From Mesorhizobium sp. Root102 (GTDB lineage: Bacteria; Pseudomonadota; Alphaproteobacteria; Rhizobiales; Rhizobiaceae), in NCBI RefSeq assembly GCF_001425625.1, contig NZ_LMCP01000012.1, positions 64,620 through 128,619 of the forward strand: DNA of 64,000 nucleotides. The letters are read 5' to 3'. The position numbers were made by a program, and so were the translations under genes. Every line of letters begins with the position of its first letter. Position 1 is the stretch's first letter. The notes beneath the pieces are model-generated. The model saw nothing but the letters and a program-made list of their open reading frames with translations. It had not been told where the DNA came from and ran no database searches. Below, in pieces: positions 45,596-56,852 of this stretch.

Positions 45596-47476
45596 ATGAC
45601 CAATCACTATGATGTGGTTGTGGTGGGCGGCGGCCACGCGGGTTGCGAGGCGGCCAGCGCTGCCGCGCGCGCCGGTGCGAGGACTGCACTCGTGACGCTC
45701 CGCTTTGATACGATCGGCGTCATGTCGTGTAATCCGGCGATCGGCGGGCTCGGCAAGGGTCATCTGGTGCGCGAGATCGATGCCATGGACGGGCTGATGG
45801 GCCGGGTGGCGGATGCCGCCGGCATTCAGTTCCGGCTGCTCAATCGCCGCAAGGGCCCAGCGGTGCGCGGCCCCCGCACGCAGGCCGACAGGAAGCTCTA
45901 TCGCCTTGCCATGCAAGAAGCGATTCGGCAGCAGAACGATCTCGACGTGGTTGAAGGCGAGGTTTTGGACTTCGAGATCGCCAATGGACGGATCGCGGCT
46001 GTTCTGCTGGCCGACGGCAGGCGGCTTGCCTGTGGCGCCGTCGTTCTGACCACCGGGACCTTCCTGCGCGGGCTTATTCATATCGGCGAGAAGAAGCTTG
46101 TCGCCGGCCGCATGAACGAGCAGGCCAGTCTTGGGCTCTCGGCGACGATGGACCGTGCGGGCTTCAAGCTCGGCCGGCTCAAGACCGGCACGCCGCCTCG
46201 GCTCGATGGCCGTACCATCGATTGGGCGTCGCTGGAAAGGCAGGCCGCGGATGAGGATCCGGTGCCGTTCTCTCTGATGACCGACCGTATCGAGACGCCG
46301 CAGATCGATTGCGGCATCACGCGCACGACCGCGGCCACGCACGAGCTGATCCGCGCCAATCTCGGCCGCTCGGCCATGTATTCCGGCTCGATCGAAGGCG
46401 TCGGGCCACGCTATTGCCCGTCGATCGAGGACAAGATCGTCAAGTTCGGCGACAGGGACGGACACCAGATCTTTCTCGAGCCGGAAGGGCTCGACGACGA
46501 CACCGTTTATCCCAATGGCATTTCGACCTCACTGCCTGAGGATGTGCAGCTCGAAATCCTGAAAACCATCCCCGGGCTTGAGCGCGCAATCATGCTGCAG
46601 CCCGGCTATGCCATTGAATATGATCATGTCGATCCGCGCGAATTGCATCAGACACTGGAGACGAAGCGGGTTGGCGGCCTCTTCCTCGCCGGGCAGATCA
46701 ATGGCACGACCGGCTACGAAGAAGCGGCCGGGCAAGGCCTGCTCGCCGGCCTCAATGCGGCGCGCCGGGCGTCGGACGATGAGCAGATCGTGCTCAGCCG
46801 CACCGAAGCCTATATCGGCGTGATGGTCGACGATCTGACCAGCCGCGGCATCAGCGAACCCTACCGGATGTTCACCTCGCGAGCCGAGTTCCGGCTGTCG
46901 CTGCGTGCCGACAATGCCGATGAACGGCTGACGCCGTTGGCGTCCAGGCTGGGAATTGCCTCAACGCAGCGGATGCGGCGCTACGAGACTGTCATGCAGT
47001 GCCTCGATGCAGCACGTCAGCTGGCGAAGTCGCTCACCTGGACGCCCAATGAGGCGGCGCGTCACGGGCTGGAGATCAACCGGGATGGCGTGCGCCGGTC
47101 CGGGTATGAATTGCTGTCCTATCCCGACGTCGATGTGGCCTGGCTGGCTCGTGTCGATTCGCGCTTTGCGGCAATCGACGGCAAGACGGCGGAACGTCTC
47201 GAAACGGAAGCGAAATATTCTGTCTATCTCGATCGCCAGAAGACGGATGTGGCTCAGATTCGGCACGAAGAGAGCCGCTTGATCCCCGAGACGGTCGATT
47301 TCGCCGGCGTGCCTGGGCTGTCCAACGAATTGAAGCAGAAGATGCAGGCGCGGCGGCCGCGTTCGATCGCCGATGCCCAGCGCATGGAAGGCATGACGCC
47401 GGCGGCGCTGGCGATCATTGTCGCGCACGTCCGCCATGCGGAGAGCGCCCAGCGCCCACAAAGGGTTGTTGCGTGA
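45596..47476 (+). CDS. mnmG: tRNA uridine-5-carboxymethylaminomethyl modification enzyme MnmG
   Basis: A 626-residue FAD protein, partner of MnmE. N-terminal '[20 protein letters not shown]' binds FAD, '[20 protein letters not shown]' and '[20 protein letters not shown]' are hallmark runs, and '[19 protein letters not shown]' and the C-terminal helical domain complete it. The ATG at 45596 with GGGAAG upstream is chosen over an earlier in-frame codon. Its stop overlaps the GTG start of rsmG. Confidence 0.98.
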   Translation: MTNHYDVVVVGGGHAGCEAASAAARAGARTALVTLRFDTIGVMSCNPAIGGLGKGHLVREIDAMDGLMGRVADAAGIQFRLLNRRKGPAVRGPRTQADRKLYRLAMQEAIRQQNDLDVVEGEVLDFEIANGRIAAVLLADGRRLACGAVVLTTGTFLRGLIHIGEKKLVAGRMNEQASLGLSATMDRAGFKLGRLKTGTPPRLDGRTIDWASLERQAADEDPVPFSLMTDRIETPQIDCGITRTTAATHELIRANLGRSAMYSGSIEGVGPRYCPSIEDKIVKFGDRDGHQIFLEPEGLDDDTVYPNGISTSLPEDVQLEILKTIPGLERAIMLQPGYAIEYDHVDPRELHQTLETKRVGGLFLAGQINGTTGYEEAAGQGLLAGLNAARRASDDEQIVLSRTEAYIGVMVDDLTSRGISEPYRMFTSRAEFRLSLRADNADERLTPLASRLGIASTQRMRRYETVMQCLDAARQLAKSLTWTPNEAARHGLEINRDGVRRSGYELLSYPDVDVAWLARVDSRFAAIDGKTAERLETEAKYSVYLDRQKTDVAQIRHEESRLIPETVDFAGVPGLSNELKQKMQARRPRSIADAQRMEGMTPAALAIIVAHVRHAESAQRPQRVVA

Positions 47477-48105
47477 GTTCTATGTCCTGGAAGAGCCTGC
47501 AGGACGCGGCAGGCCCGGTTTCACGTGAAACATTCGATCGGCTGGTGACGTTCGAGCAGATGTTCCAGAAATGGAATCGCAGCATCAATCTCGTGGCGCA
47601 ATCGACGTCGGGCGATGTCTGGCAGCGCCATATATTGGACAGCGCGCAGCTCGGGCGTATTGAGCCGGCCGCCACGCGCTGGGTAGATCTCGGCTCGGGC
47701 GGCGGATTTCCGGGCCTTGTCATGGCTTTCCTGCTTGCCGAGCGCGACGGCGCCAGCATCGATCTGGTTGAAAGCAATCGGAAAAAAGCATCCTTCCTGC
47801 AGACCGTGGTCGGGCAATTCAGCCTGCCGGCGCGGGTCGTGGCGCGCCGCATCGATGACAGCCATGCGCTTGTTTCGACACCGCAAATCGTCACGGCGCG
47901 GGCGCTGGCCTCGCTTTCGACGTTGCTGGACCTGTCGGCGCCCTGGCTGACGTCAGGCGCGCGCGGCCTGTTCCACAAAGGCCGGGATTATCGCGCCGAA
48001 GTGCAAGAAAGCGTTCACCGATGGTCTTTCGATCTGGTAGAACATCCAAGTGTGACCGACCCTCATGGGGTCATCCTTGAATTGTCGAACCTGCGACCTG
48101 TCTGA
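47473..48105 (+). CDS. rsmG: 16S rRNA m7G527 methyltransferase RsmG
   Basis: A 210-residue SAM-dependent methyltransferase modifying G527 of 16S rRNA. '[18 protein letters not shown]' and '[11 protein letters not shown]' precede the SAM motif '[17 protein letters not shown]', and '[18 protein letters not shown]' follows. GTG at 47473 overlaps the mnmG stop; ATG at 47482 is the alternative. A near-perfect parS site lies within its 5' coding part, encoding VSRET. Confidence 0.96.
   Translation: MSSMSWKSLQDAAGPVSRETFDRLVTFEQMFQKWNRSINLVAQSTSGDVWQRHILDSAQLGRIEPAATRWVDLGSGGGFPGLVMAFLLAERDGASIDLVESNRKKASFLQTVVGQFSLPARVVARRIDDSHALVSTPQIVTARALASLSTLLDLSAPWLTSGARGLFHKGRDYRAEVQESVHRWSFDLVEHPSVTDPHGVILELSNLRPV
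47517..47532. promoter_or_regulatory. parS: parS site inside rsmG
   Basis: GGTTTCACGTGAAACA, 15 of 16 matches to the parS consensus, within the coding sequence of rsmG. parS in the gidB region is a common arrangement near parAB. Confidence 0.85.
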
Positions 48106-48137
48106 CCCACGACTTTCAGACCATTTGGCGACCAAAA

Positions 48138-48959
48138 ATGAACTTCTGGCATAGACCCATGATGAAGAATGGCCCCCGAATCATCACCGTAGCAAACCAG
48201 AAGGGCGGCGTCGGCAAGACCACCACCGCCATCAATCTGGCGACCGCGCTGGCCGCGATCGGCGAAAAGGTGCTGATCGTCGATCTCGATCCACAAGGCA
48301 ATGCCAGCACCGGCCTTGGAATCGACCGCAAGGACCGCACGGTCTCGTCCTATGACGTGCTGACTGGCGAGCTCGAACTGGAAGCAGCGGCCATTCCGAC
48401 GGCGGTGCCTGGCCTGTCGATCGTGCCGTCGACGCTCGATCTGCTCGGCATCGAAATGGAGATCGCGTCCGCACCCGACCGCGTGCTCAAGCTGCGCAAT
48501 GCGCTTCGCGCCGCGAGCGAGCGCGGCGCACCGTTCGGTTATGTGCTGATCGATTGCCCGCCTTCGCTTAACCTTTTGACCTTGAATTCCATGGCGGCAG
48601 CCGATTCTGTGCTTGTGCCGCTGCAGTGCGAGTTCTTCGCGCTGGAAGGTCTCAGCCAGTTGCTGGAAACGGTCGAGCAGGTGCGTCGCTCGATCAATCC
48701 GGATCTCACCATCCAGGGCATCGTGCTGACCATGTATGACGGGCGCAACAATCTCGCCAACCAGGTGGTGCAGGATGTGCGGGCGCATATGGGCGACAAG
48801 GTCTACGAGACCGTCATTCCGCGCAATGTGCGGGTGTCCGAGGCGCCTTCGTACGGCAAGCCGGCGATCCTCTACGACCTGAAATGCTCGGGCAGCCAGG
48901 CCTATTTGCAGTTGGCGTCGGAAGTGATCCGTCGCGAGCGCAAGTTACGTGCCGCTTGA
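48138..48959 (+). CDS. parA: chromosome-partitioning ATPase ParA
   Basis: A 273-residue Walker-type ATPase. The deviant Walker A is 'ITVANQKGGVGKTTTAIN', followed by 'VLIVDLDPQGNASTGLGIDR' and 'YVLIDCPPSLNLLTLN'. It moves ParB-parS complexes along the nucleoid. ATG at 48138 is given; ATG at 48159 or 48162 would make a protein starting closer to the family N-terminus (M(M)KNGPRIITVANQ). It is followed by parB after 69 bases. Confidence 0.97.
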   Translation: MNFWHRPMMKNGPRIITVANQKGGVGKTTTAINLATALAAIGEKVLIVDLDPQGNASTGLGIDRKDRTVSSYDVLTGELELEAAAIPTAVPGLSIVPSTLDLLGIEMEIASAPDRVLKLRNALRAASERGAPFGYVLIDCPPSLNLLTLNSMAAADSVLVPLQCEFFALEGLSQLLETVEQVRRSINPDLTIQGIVLTMYDGRNNLANQVVQDVRAHMGDKVYETVIPRNVRVSEAPSYGKPAILYDLKCSGSQAYLQLASEVIRRERKLRAA

Positions 48960-49028
48960 TAAGGTCGGATGCATAGTCAAGAGCCGATTCGATACCGAAA
49001 CGATTTGGAATAGCCAACTGGAATAAAA

Positions 49029-49919
49029 ATGAGCGAAGACCTTTCGAGAAAGAGACTGGGCCGTGGGCTGGCAGCGCTGATCGGCGAGATCGATCGTCCG
49101 GCAGCACCCGAAAAGCCGGGTATGAGTGCCGACGGCAAGGTGCCGATCGAGTTCCTGACGCCAAATCCGAAAAATCCGCGCCGTCATTTCGGCGACGCCG
49201 AGTTGACCGATCTCGCCCAGTCAATCCGCGAGCACGGCGTCGTCCAGCCGGTGGTGGCGCGGCCGTCGCCGACACAGGCCGGCCGCTACGAGATCATCGC
49301 CGGCGAGCGGCGCTGGCGCGCGGCGCAGCGCGCCGGGCTGTCCGAGATCCCGGTCATCATCCGCGAGGTCAACGACCGCACCGCGCTGGAACTGGCGATC
49401 ATCGAGAACGTCCAGCGCACCGACCTCAATGCGGTCGAGGAAGCGCTTGGTTATCAGCAGCTGATCGACGATCACGGCTATACCCAGGCCGATCTCGGCC
49501 AGGTGATCGGCAAGAGCCGCAGCCATGTCGCCAACACATTGCGGCTCCTGAAGCTGCCGGATGTGATCCGCGACATGCTGGTCGACGGCGCCCTGTCGGC
49601 GGGCCATGCTCGTACGCTGGTGACGGCGGACGATCCGGCCGGCCTTGCCAAGCGCATCGTCGAAGAAGGACTTTCCGTGCGCCAGGCCGAATCCCTGGCG
49701 CAGATGCCGGCCGGCAGCAGCAGCGCCAGGGAAGCCAAGCCCGCGCCAGGTCCGGAGCAAAAGGACGCCGACACGCTGGCGCTGGAAAAGCTGTTGACCG
49801 ACACGATCGGCATGATTGTGTCGGTGGACCACAAGGGCAAAGGCGGCACTTTGCGCGTGTCCTATCGGTCGCTGGAGCAGCTTGATGAGCTGTGCCGCAG
49901 GCTGAAGCAGGAGCGGTAG
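49029..49919 (+). CDS. parB: chromosome-partitioning protein ParB
   Basis: A 296-residue ParB. 'KRLGRGLAALIGEID' is the ParA-contact region, then the CTPase/ParB-N domain with 'NPKNPRRHFGDAELTDLAQS' and 'GERRWRAAQRAGL'. 'GYTQADLGQVIGKSRSHVAN' is the DNA-binding helix-turn-helix, and the C-terminus dimerises. It binds parS sites and slides as a clamp. The start MSEDLSRKRLGRG is typical. Confidence 0.97.
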   Translation: MSEDLSRKRLGRGLAALIGEIDRPAAPEKPGMSADGKVPIEFLTPNPKNPRRHFGDAELTDLAQSIREHGVVQPVVARPSPTQAGRYEIIAGERRWRAAQRAGLSEIPVIIREVNDRTALELAIIENVQRTDLNAVEEALGYQQLIDDHGYTQADLGQVIGKSRSHVANTLRLLKLPDVIRDMLVDGALSAGHARTLVTADDPAGLAKRIVEEGLSVRQAESLAQMPAGSSSAREAKPAPGPEQKDADTLALEKLLTDTIGMIVSVDHKGKGGTLRVSYRSLEQLDELCRRLKQER

Positions 49920-49967
49920 TTAGCCGGCGAATTATCTTCAAGCTGGAGATTGATTTGGCGTATATGG

Positions 49968-50002
49968 AAAGGGGCTGGCCGTAGGTCCGGCCCTTCCTTT
50001 TT
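49968..50002 (+). terminator. likely intrinsic terminator of parB
   Basis: A GC-rich hairpin (AAAGGGGCTGGCC ... GGTCCGGCCCTT, one or two mismatches) followed by CCTTTTTT, about 50 bases behind the parB stop. Confidence 0.6.
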
Positions 50003-50032
50003 TGGCGATTGGCGAAAATCGGCGAAGCCGCG

Positions 50033-50055
50033 CATCTCCCCTCGAGGGGGGAGAT
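50033..50055. repeat. single family A palindrome
   Basis: CATCTCCCCTCGAGGGGGGAGAT preceded by TTGGCGATTGGCGAAAA, the same spacer motif seen between paired copies at 17.7 kb. It lies in the 49920-50302 gap between parB and the DUF1326 gene. Confidence 0.75.
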
Positions 50056-50131
50056 CAGGCGCGCCGCCCCAGCCTCGCGCTCTCAACCGCGATCCCGAGC
50101 AGCGCCTGTCGCCAGCCCTGGCGCTCGCGGC

Positions 50132-50159
50132 TTGACAGTGCCAGGCAACGGCGTAATCT
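50132..50159 (+). promoter_or_regulatory. candidate promoter for the DUF1326-DUF2182 genes
   Basis: TTGACA at 50132-50137, 16 bases, TAATCT at 50154-50159, within a local AT-rich patch (CTATATTAGATATGG). It is ~145 bases before the DUF1326 start, so the leader would be long. Confidence 0.35.
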
Positions 50160-50302
50160 ATATTAGATATGGCTTAAAGTATGTGCCCTAGCGTGCCGGT
50201 CAGTCGAGGCGAGGGCTATTTGCCGTTCCTACAATAGTCGTGAAATGGCACCGCCTCGCCAAAGCGATATGTCGACGCGCCTGGCGCAAGTGGGAGGTGC
50301 AA

Positions 50303-50929
50303 ATGGCAGTCCGTTGGCAATTGTCCGGAAGTTACTTCGAAAATTGTAGCTGCGATGTCGTATGTCCTTGCCTGCTATCCACCAACGCGCAGCTGACATC
50401 GAAGCCGACGAGAGGTGTTTGCGACGTCGGTTTGGTCTTTCATATCGATACGGGCAACTACGGCGACGTTCGATTGGATGGGCTCAGTGTCGCGATGGTT
50501 GCTCACACGCCAGGTCCGATGGCAAACGGCAATTGGACGGCCGCCGCCTATATCGACGAACGGGCCGATGACAGGCAGACAGAGGCGCTAGGTGCCATCT
50601 TCACCGGCGCCGCGGGCGGCCCCATGGCGGTGCTGGCACCCATGATTGGCACGAACCTTGGCGCCAAGAAGGTGCCGATAAGCTACCGGATAGACGGCAA
50701 GAAGCGGTCGGCGGAGATTGCGGGCGTCATGCAGATGGCGGTTGAGCCGCTGCCGACAATGCGCGAGGACGGGCAGATGTGGGCGGCCACCGGCCATCCT
50801 GTCAATCCCGATTGGCTCGCCCTGGCGATGGGGGCGGAAGGCAGTACATTCAGCGACCATGGCATGAGCTGGGACAATTCCCGCCGAAACGGACATTACG
50901 CCCCGATCAATTGGTCCGGCCAGCAGTAG
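50303..50929 (+). CDS. DUF1326 protein
   Basis: A 208-residue cytosolic protein of the DUF1326 family. The N-terminal motif 'LSGSYFENCSCDVVCPCLLS' carries a CxCxxxCxC cluster, typical of the family and suited to metal binding. 'HIDTGNYGDVRLDGLSVAMV' and 'GAAGGPMAVLAPMIG' follow. Function is unknown. The ATG at 50303 has a strong GGGAGGTG upstream. It is followed after 32 bases by a DUF2182 gene, a pairing seen in many genomes. Confidence 0.92.
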   Translation: MAVRWQLSGSYFENCSCDVVCPCLLSTNAQLTSKPTRGVCDVGLVFHIDTGNYGDVRLDGLSVAMVAHTPGPMANGNWTAAAYIDERADDRQTEALGAIFTGAAGGPMAVLAPMIGTNLGAKKVPISYRIDGKKRSAEIAGVMQMAVEPLPTMREDGQMWAATGHPVNPDWLALAMGAEGSTFSDHGMSWDNSRRNGHYAPINWSGQQ

Positions 50930-50961
50930 CCGTTGGCCGCATAGTACGGACGACCTCGTCC

Positions 50962-51750
50962 ATGGCGCCGACGTTGCAGCGATACATCATTCTCGCGCTG
51001 CTGATCGCTATCGCTGCGGCGGCGTGGACCCTGCTTGTCTGGCAGCAGATGGGCATGGACGCGGACATGCGCACGGCAATGTACGCACTCACCATGGGTA
51101 TGAAGGCGCCGCTGTTTCTTGCCGTCTGGATGATCATGATGATTGCCATGATGTTTCCGACGGCCGCGCCCATGATCCTGACGTTTCACCAGGTCCAGGC
51201 CGGCAAACAGGGCCGGGGCGAGACCTTTGTCTCGAGCTGGGTGTTCGTGGCCGGGTACATGCTGGTTTGGGGCGTGATGGGCGTCATCGCCTTTGCCGGT
51301 GCGGCGGGTGCGGAGATGTTCGCCGGGCATGTGGGATTGTCCACGGCGACGGCCGCGCGTATCGGCGGCGCGCTGCTGATGATTGGGGGCGCCTATCAAC
51401 TCTCCCCACTGAAAGATCTGTGTCTGGCCAAATGCCGCACGCCGATTGGCTTCATCCTGACCTCATGGCGCGATGGTTATTGGGGTGCGGTTCGCATGGG
51501 CCTGGAGCATGGACTTTTTTGCCTGGGCTGCTGCTGGCTTTTGTTTCTCGCCCTCTTTCCTCTCGGGATCATGAACGTCGCCGCAATGGCCGTGGTCACC
51601 TTGTTGATCTTCGCGGAAAAGACCCTCCCGTCAGGAGGTGGGATCGCAAAGGTGTCGGGTGTCGCCCTGCTTCTTTATGGCGCGGCGGTGCTAGTCTTTC
51701 CACAGGCGCTGCCAACCTTCCAGCCGGCGGGCGCCATGATAATGAATTGA
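50962..51750 (+). CDS. DUF2182 integral membrane protein
   Basis: A 262-residue protein with six or seven membrane helices, of the DUF2182 family (predicted metal-binding integral membrane protein). 'MYALTMGMKAPLFLAVWMIM' and 'MMFPTAAPMILTFHQVQ' are methionine-rich; 'YQLSPLKDLCLAKCRTP' and 'GLEHGLFCLGCCWLLF' carry four further cysteines with His. Such Cys/Met/His-lined segments fit transition metal handling, but no function is proven. The start at 50962 follows the DUF1326 stop by 32 bases; the frame upstream overlaps DUF1326 and is not coding. Confidence 0.92.
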   Translation: MAPTLQRYIILALLIAIAAAAWTLLVWQQMGMDADMRTAMYALTMGMKAPLFLAVWMIMMIAMMFPTAAPMILTFHQVQAGKQGRGETFVSSWVFVAGYMLVWGVMGVIAFAGAAGAEMFAGHVGLSTATAARIGGALLMIGGAYQLSPLKDLCLAKCRTPIGFILTSWRDGYWGAVRMGLEHGLFCLGCCWLLFLALFPLGIMNVAAMAVVTLLIFAEKTLPSGGGIAKVSGVALLLYGAAVLVFPQALPTFQPAGAMIMN

Positions 51751-51794
51751 CCGATGGAGGCAGAGCTCGGCGCCGAAAGAGGAGGATCGCTCTC

Positions 51795-52838
51795 CTACCG
51801 CTGCGCCAGTCGGCTGCTCTCGACCGCAATTCCAAGCAGCGCCTGCCGTGCCAGCGCCACGGAAAGATCCGGCCGCCGCCTCGTCTGCAGCACCGCCGTC
51901 TGCAGCCGGGTCAGCGCGCGGCTGAGCGCGTCGGTGCTCCAGCGCTCCAGCGCTTTCTCGACCAGCTTGCGGCGCGAGAAAAACACCGGCGGGCGCGCGG
52001 CGGCGACGACCGAGGCGGCATTGCGATTGCCGGAGTCCATCTGGCCGCGCATGGCCTGGATTTGCTGCAACTGCCGCATCGCCGAGGACAGCACCAGGAA
52101 GGGCTGGCCGCCGGACTGGCAATGGCGGGTGAAGGCGGTGTCGAAGTCGCCGATCTTGCCTTCGAGAAGCGCATCGACCGCGTCATCGAAAGAGGCGCCG
52201 GAGACGTCGCCCGACATCGCCTTGACCTCCTCCAATCCGATCTCGTTCTGGCCATGGGCATAGAGCACGAGCTTCTCGATTTCGCCGCGCGAGGCCAGCC
52301 GGTCGCCGCCGAGATTGCGGCGCAGCGCCTGTCTCGCCTCCATCGTCATCGACATGCCGGCCTTGCGCAGTTCATCGTCGATGACGGCGTCGATGTCGCG
52401 GGCTTCATCGGCATAGCATGGAAGCGCCATGGCATTGTCGGCCGCCTCGACGATGGCGCGCAGCCCGACGCCCTTCTTGAGATCCCCGGCCTCGATGAGA
52501 ATGATCGCGTCTCGCGCGGGCTCCGCGGTCAGCGCCTTGACGTCGTCGGCCAGCGCCTTCTGGCCGCTGGCATTGCGCACCCACAGCAGGCGCCGGTCGG
52601 AAAACATCGGCACGGTGAGGGCTTCGTCGAGAAGGCGGCCCTCGTCGCGGTCGACCTCTGAACCCTCCAGCCTGACCACCGAGAACGGATCGTCCAGCGG
52701 CAGGCCGGTCTTTTCGGCAAAGGCCTTCGCGCGCTCGGAAACGAGGCCGCGATCGGGGCCGTAAAGCAGGACGATCGAGACGCGCTGGTCCGGCCGCGCC
52801 AGCCACCCATCGACCTCGTAAGCTTTCTTCTGTGCCAT
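51795..52838 (-). CDS. holA: DNA polymerase III delta subunit
   Basis: A 347-residue HolA, the clamp-loader wrench subunit. N-terminal 'RVSIVLLYGPDRGLVSERAK', 'FSDRRLLWVRNASGQKAL' and 'IILIEAGDLKKGVGLRA' form the AAA-like domain I, and 'AFTRHCQSGGQPFLVLSSAM' begins the collar domain. The start at 52838 (MAQKKAYEVDGWL) is the family start in rhizobia. The parB-holA convergent neighbourhood is conserved in the order; here it is interrupted by the DUF1326-DUF2182 pair. Confidence 0.93.
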   Translation of the reverse strand: MAQKKAYEVDGWLARPDQRVSIVLLYGPDRGLVSERAKAFAEKTGLPLDDPFSVVRLEGSEVDRDEGRLLDEALTVPMFSDRRLLWVRNASGQKALADDVKALTAEPARDAIILIEAGDLKKGVGLRAIVEAADNAMALPCYADEARDIDAVIDDELRKAGMSMTMEARQALRRNLGGDRLASRGEIEKLVLYAHGQNEIGLEEVKAMSGDVSGASFDDAVDALLEGKIGDFDTAFTRHCQSGGQPFLVLSSAMRQLQQIQAMRGQMDSGNRNAASVVAAARPPVFFSRRKLVEKALERWSTDALSRALTRLQTAVLQTRRRPDLSVALARQALLGIAVESSRLAQR

Positions 52839-54416
<1,578 letters not shown>

Positions 54417-54419
54417 GCC

Positions 54420-55433
54420 ATGCCGAGACGGACCATGATCGAGGCGATCCGCGACGCCATGGATGTGTCGATGGGGCGCGACAGCAAAGTCGTCGTGTTC
54501 GGGGAGGACGTCGGCTTCTTCGGCGGCGTCTTCCGCTGTACGCAGGGCCTGCAGGCCAAATACGGCAAGAGCCGCTGCTTCGATGCGCCGATCAACGAAT
54601 CCGGCATTGTCGGCTCGGCCATCGGCATGGCCGCCTATGGTTTGAAGCCATGCGTGGAAATTCAGTTTGCCGACTACATGTTTCCGGCCTACGACCAGCT
54701 GACCCAGGAAGCGGCACGGCTGCGCTACCGCTCGAACGGCGACTTCACCTGCCCGATCGTGGTGCGCATGCCGACCGGCGGCGGTATCTTCGGCGGCCAG
54801 ACGCACAGCCAGAGCCCGGAAGCTTTGTTCACCCATGTGTCGGGGCTGAAGACGGTGGTGCCGTCCAACCCGCATGACGCCAAGGGGCTGCTCATTGCAG
54901 CGATCGAGGATCCCGATCCGGTGATCTTTTTGGAGCCGAAGCGGCTCTACAACGGTCCCTTCGACGGCCATCACGACCGGCCGGTGACGCCATGGTCGAA
55001 ACATGAGCTGGGCGAGGTCGCCGACGGCCACTACACCGTGCCGCTCGGCAAGGCGGCGATCCGCCGGGCCGGCTCCGCCCTCACCGTGCTCGCCTACGGC
55101 ACCATGGTCTATGTCGCGCAGGCCGCCGTCGAGGAGACCGGCATCGATGCCGAGATCATCGATCTCAGGACCCTGCTGCCGCTCGACCTCGATACGATCG
55201 TCGCCTCGGTCAGGAAGACCGGGCGCTGCGTCATCGTGCACGAGGCGACGCTGACGTCGGGCTTCGGCGCGGAGCTGTCGGCGCTGGTGCAGGAAAACTG
55301 CTTCTACCATCTGGAGGCGCCGGTGGCACGGGTCGCCGGCTGGGACACGCCCTATCCGCATGCGCAGGAGTGGGACTATTTCCCCGGTCCCGCCCGGGTC
55401 GGCCGCGCTCTTATCGAAACCATGGAGGCCTGA
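54420..55433 (+). CDS. bkdA2: branched-chain 2-oxoacid dehydrogenase E1 beta subunit
   Basis: A 337-residue transketolase-like subunit pairing with E1 alpha. 'VVFGEDVGFFGGVFRCTQGL', 'PINESGIVGSAIGMAAYGLK', 'PTGGGIFGGQTHSQSPEALF' and 'LRTLLPLDLDTIVASVRKTG' are typical. It begins four bases behind the E1 alpha stop and ends one base before the E2 ATG, so the three are tightly coupled. Confidence 0.95.
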   Translation: MPRRTMIEAIRDAMDVSMGRDSKVVVFGEDVGFFGGVFRCTQGLQAKYGKSRCFDAPINESGIVGSAIGMAAYGLKPCVEIQFADYMFPAYDQLTQEAARLRYRSNGDFTCPIVVRMPTGGGIFGGQTHSQSPEALFTHVSGLKTVVPSNPHDAKGLLIAAIEDPDPVIFLEPKRLYNGPFDGHHDRPVTPWSKHELGEVADGHYTVPLGKAAIRRAGSALTVLAYGTMVYVAQAAVEETGIDAEIIDLRTLLPLDLDTIVASVRKTGRCVIVHEATLTSGFGAELSALVQENCFYHLEAPVARVAGWDTPYPHAQEWDYFPGPARVGRALIETMEA

Positions 55434-55434
55434 G

Positions 55435-56754
55435 ATGGGCGAGCACATCATCAAGCTGCCCGATGTCGGCGAAGGTGTCGCCGAGGCCGAACTGGTCGAG
55501 TGGCACGTCAAGATCGGCGACATCGTGCGCGAGGACACGGTGCTCGCGGCCGTCATGACCGACAAGGCGACGGTCGAAATCCCGTCTCCGGTCGACGGCG
55601 AAATCCTGTGGCTGGGCGCCGAGATCGGCGACACGGTGGCGATCGGTTCGCCCATCGTGCGGCTGAAGGTGGCGGGCGAGGGCAATGCCAAGCCGCAGGG
55701 TGGCGAAGTGGAAGCGGTGGCCGCCGAGCCGCCGGCAAAGCTTCCGACCCCGAAACCCGAGGCTGCTGGGCCGACCGCAAAGACCTCACCAAAGGCCAGT
55801 GTGGCGGAGGTGAAACCCGCCCCGGTCATTTCGAAAAGTTCCGGTCAGACCTCCGTCTCCGGCGCACCCCGCCCCGAAGGCGAAAAACCGCTGGCCTCGC
55901 CGGCTGTTCGCCTGCGTGCAAAAGAGGCCGGCATCGATCTCAGGCAGGTTGCGGGATCTGGCCCGGCCGGTCGCATCGGTCATGAGGACATCGAGGCGTT
56001 CCTTTCGCGCGGACCGCAGGTCGCCAAGGCATCGGGTCTCGCCCGCAACGATGCGATACAGGACATCAAGGTGGTGGGCTTGAGGCGCAAGATCGCGGAG
56101 AAGATGTCGCTGTCCAAGTCGCGCATCCCGCACATCACCTATGTCGAGGAGATCGACGTCACCGCGCTCGAGGATCTGCGCGCCGCGCTCAACAAGGAGA
56201 AGCGCCCAGGCATGGAGCGGCCGAAGCTGACGCTGCTGCCGTTCCTGATGCGGGCGATGGTCAAGGCGATTTCAGACCAGCCCAATCTCAATTCGCTGTT
56301 CGACGACGAGGCCGGCATCATCCACCAGCATGGCGGCATCCATATCGGCATCGCCGCGCAGACGCCGTCGGGGCTGGTGGTGCCGGTGGTCAAGCATGCC
56401 GAGGCGCGCGACATCTGGGATTGCGGCGCCGAAATCGTAAGGCTGGCCGAGGCGGCCAAGTCCGGCACCGCGACACGCGACGAGCTGTCCGGCTCGACCA
56501 TCACCATCACCTCGCTCGGCGCCATGGGCGGCGTGGCGACGACGCCGGTCATCAACCATCCGGAAGTGGCGATCATCGGCGTCAACAAGATGATGGTGCG
56601 GCCGGTGTGGGACGGCACCCAGTTCATCCCGCGCAAGATGATGAACCTGTCCTCCAGCTTCGACCATCGTGTCATCGACGGCTGGAACGCGGCGGTGTTC
56701 ATCCAGCGCATAAAGGCGCTGCTGGAGACGCCGGCGCTGATTTTCGTGGATTGA
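55435..56754 (+). CDS. bkdB: branched-chain 2-oxoacid dehydrogenase E2 (dihydrolipoyl acyltransferase)
   Basis: A 439-residue acyltransferase core. One lipoyl domain (residues ~1-80) has the lipoylated Lys in VMTDKATVEIPSP. A Pro/Ala-rich linker is followed by the E1/E3-binding domain 'ASPAVRLRAKEAGIDLRQVA' (~residues 150-190), then the catalytic domain ends with SSSFDHRVIDGWNAAVF, holding the catalytic His and Asp. The start at 55435 (MGEHIIKLPDVGEGV) follows the E1 beta stop directly. Confidence 0.95.
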   Translation: MGEHIIKLPDVGEGVAEAELVEWHVKIGDIVREDTVLAAVMTDKATVEIPSPVDGEILWLGAEIGDTVAIGSPIVRLKVAGEGNAKPQGGEVEAVAAEPPAKLPTPKPEAAGPTAKTSPKASVAEVKPAPVISKSSGQTSVSGAPRPEGEKPLASPAVRLRAKEAGIDLRQVAGSGPAGRIGHEDIEAFLSRGPQVAKASGLARNDAIQDIKVVGLRRKIAEKMSLSKSRIPHITYVEEIDVTALEDLRAALNKEKRPGMERPKLTLLPFLMRAMVKAISDQPNLNSLFDDEAGIIHQHGGIHIGIAAQTPSGLVVPVVKHAEARDIWDCGAEIVRLAEAAKSGTATRDELSGSTITITSLGAMGGVATTPVINHPEVAIIGVNKMMVRPVWDGTQFIPRKMMNLSSSFDHRVIDGWNAAVFIQRIKALLETPALIFVD

Positions 56755-56852
56755 GGGAAACGATCGAGATGCCGGCGGGATAGCGGGGGGCGCGAAGGAT
56801 CGCTACAGAGCGCTCTCTTCGAGCTGGCGCGACAAAGAGTTAGGATGCCAAG

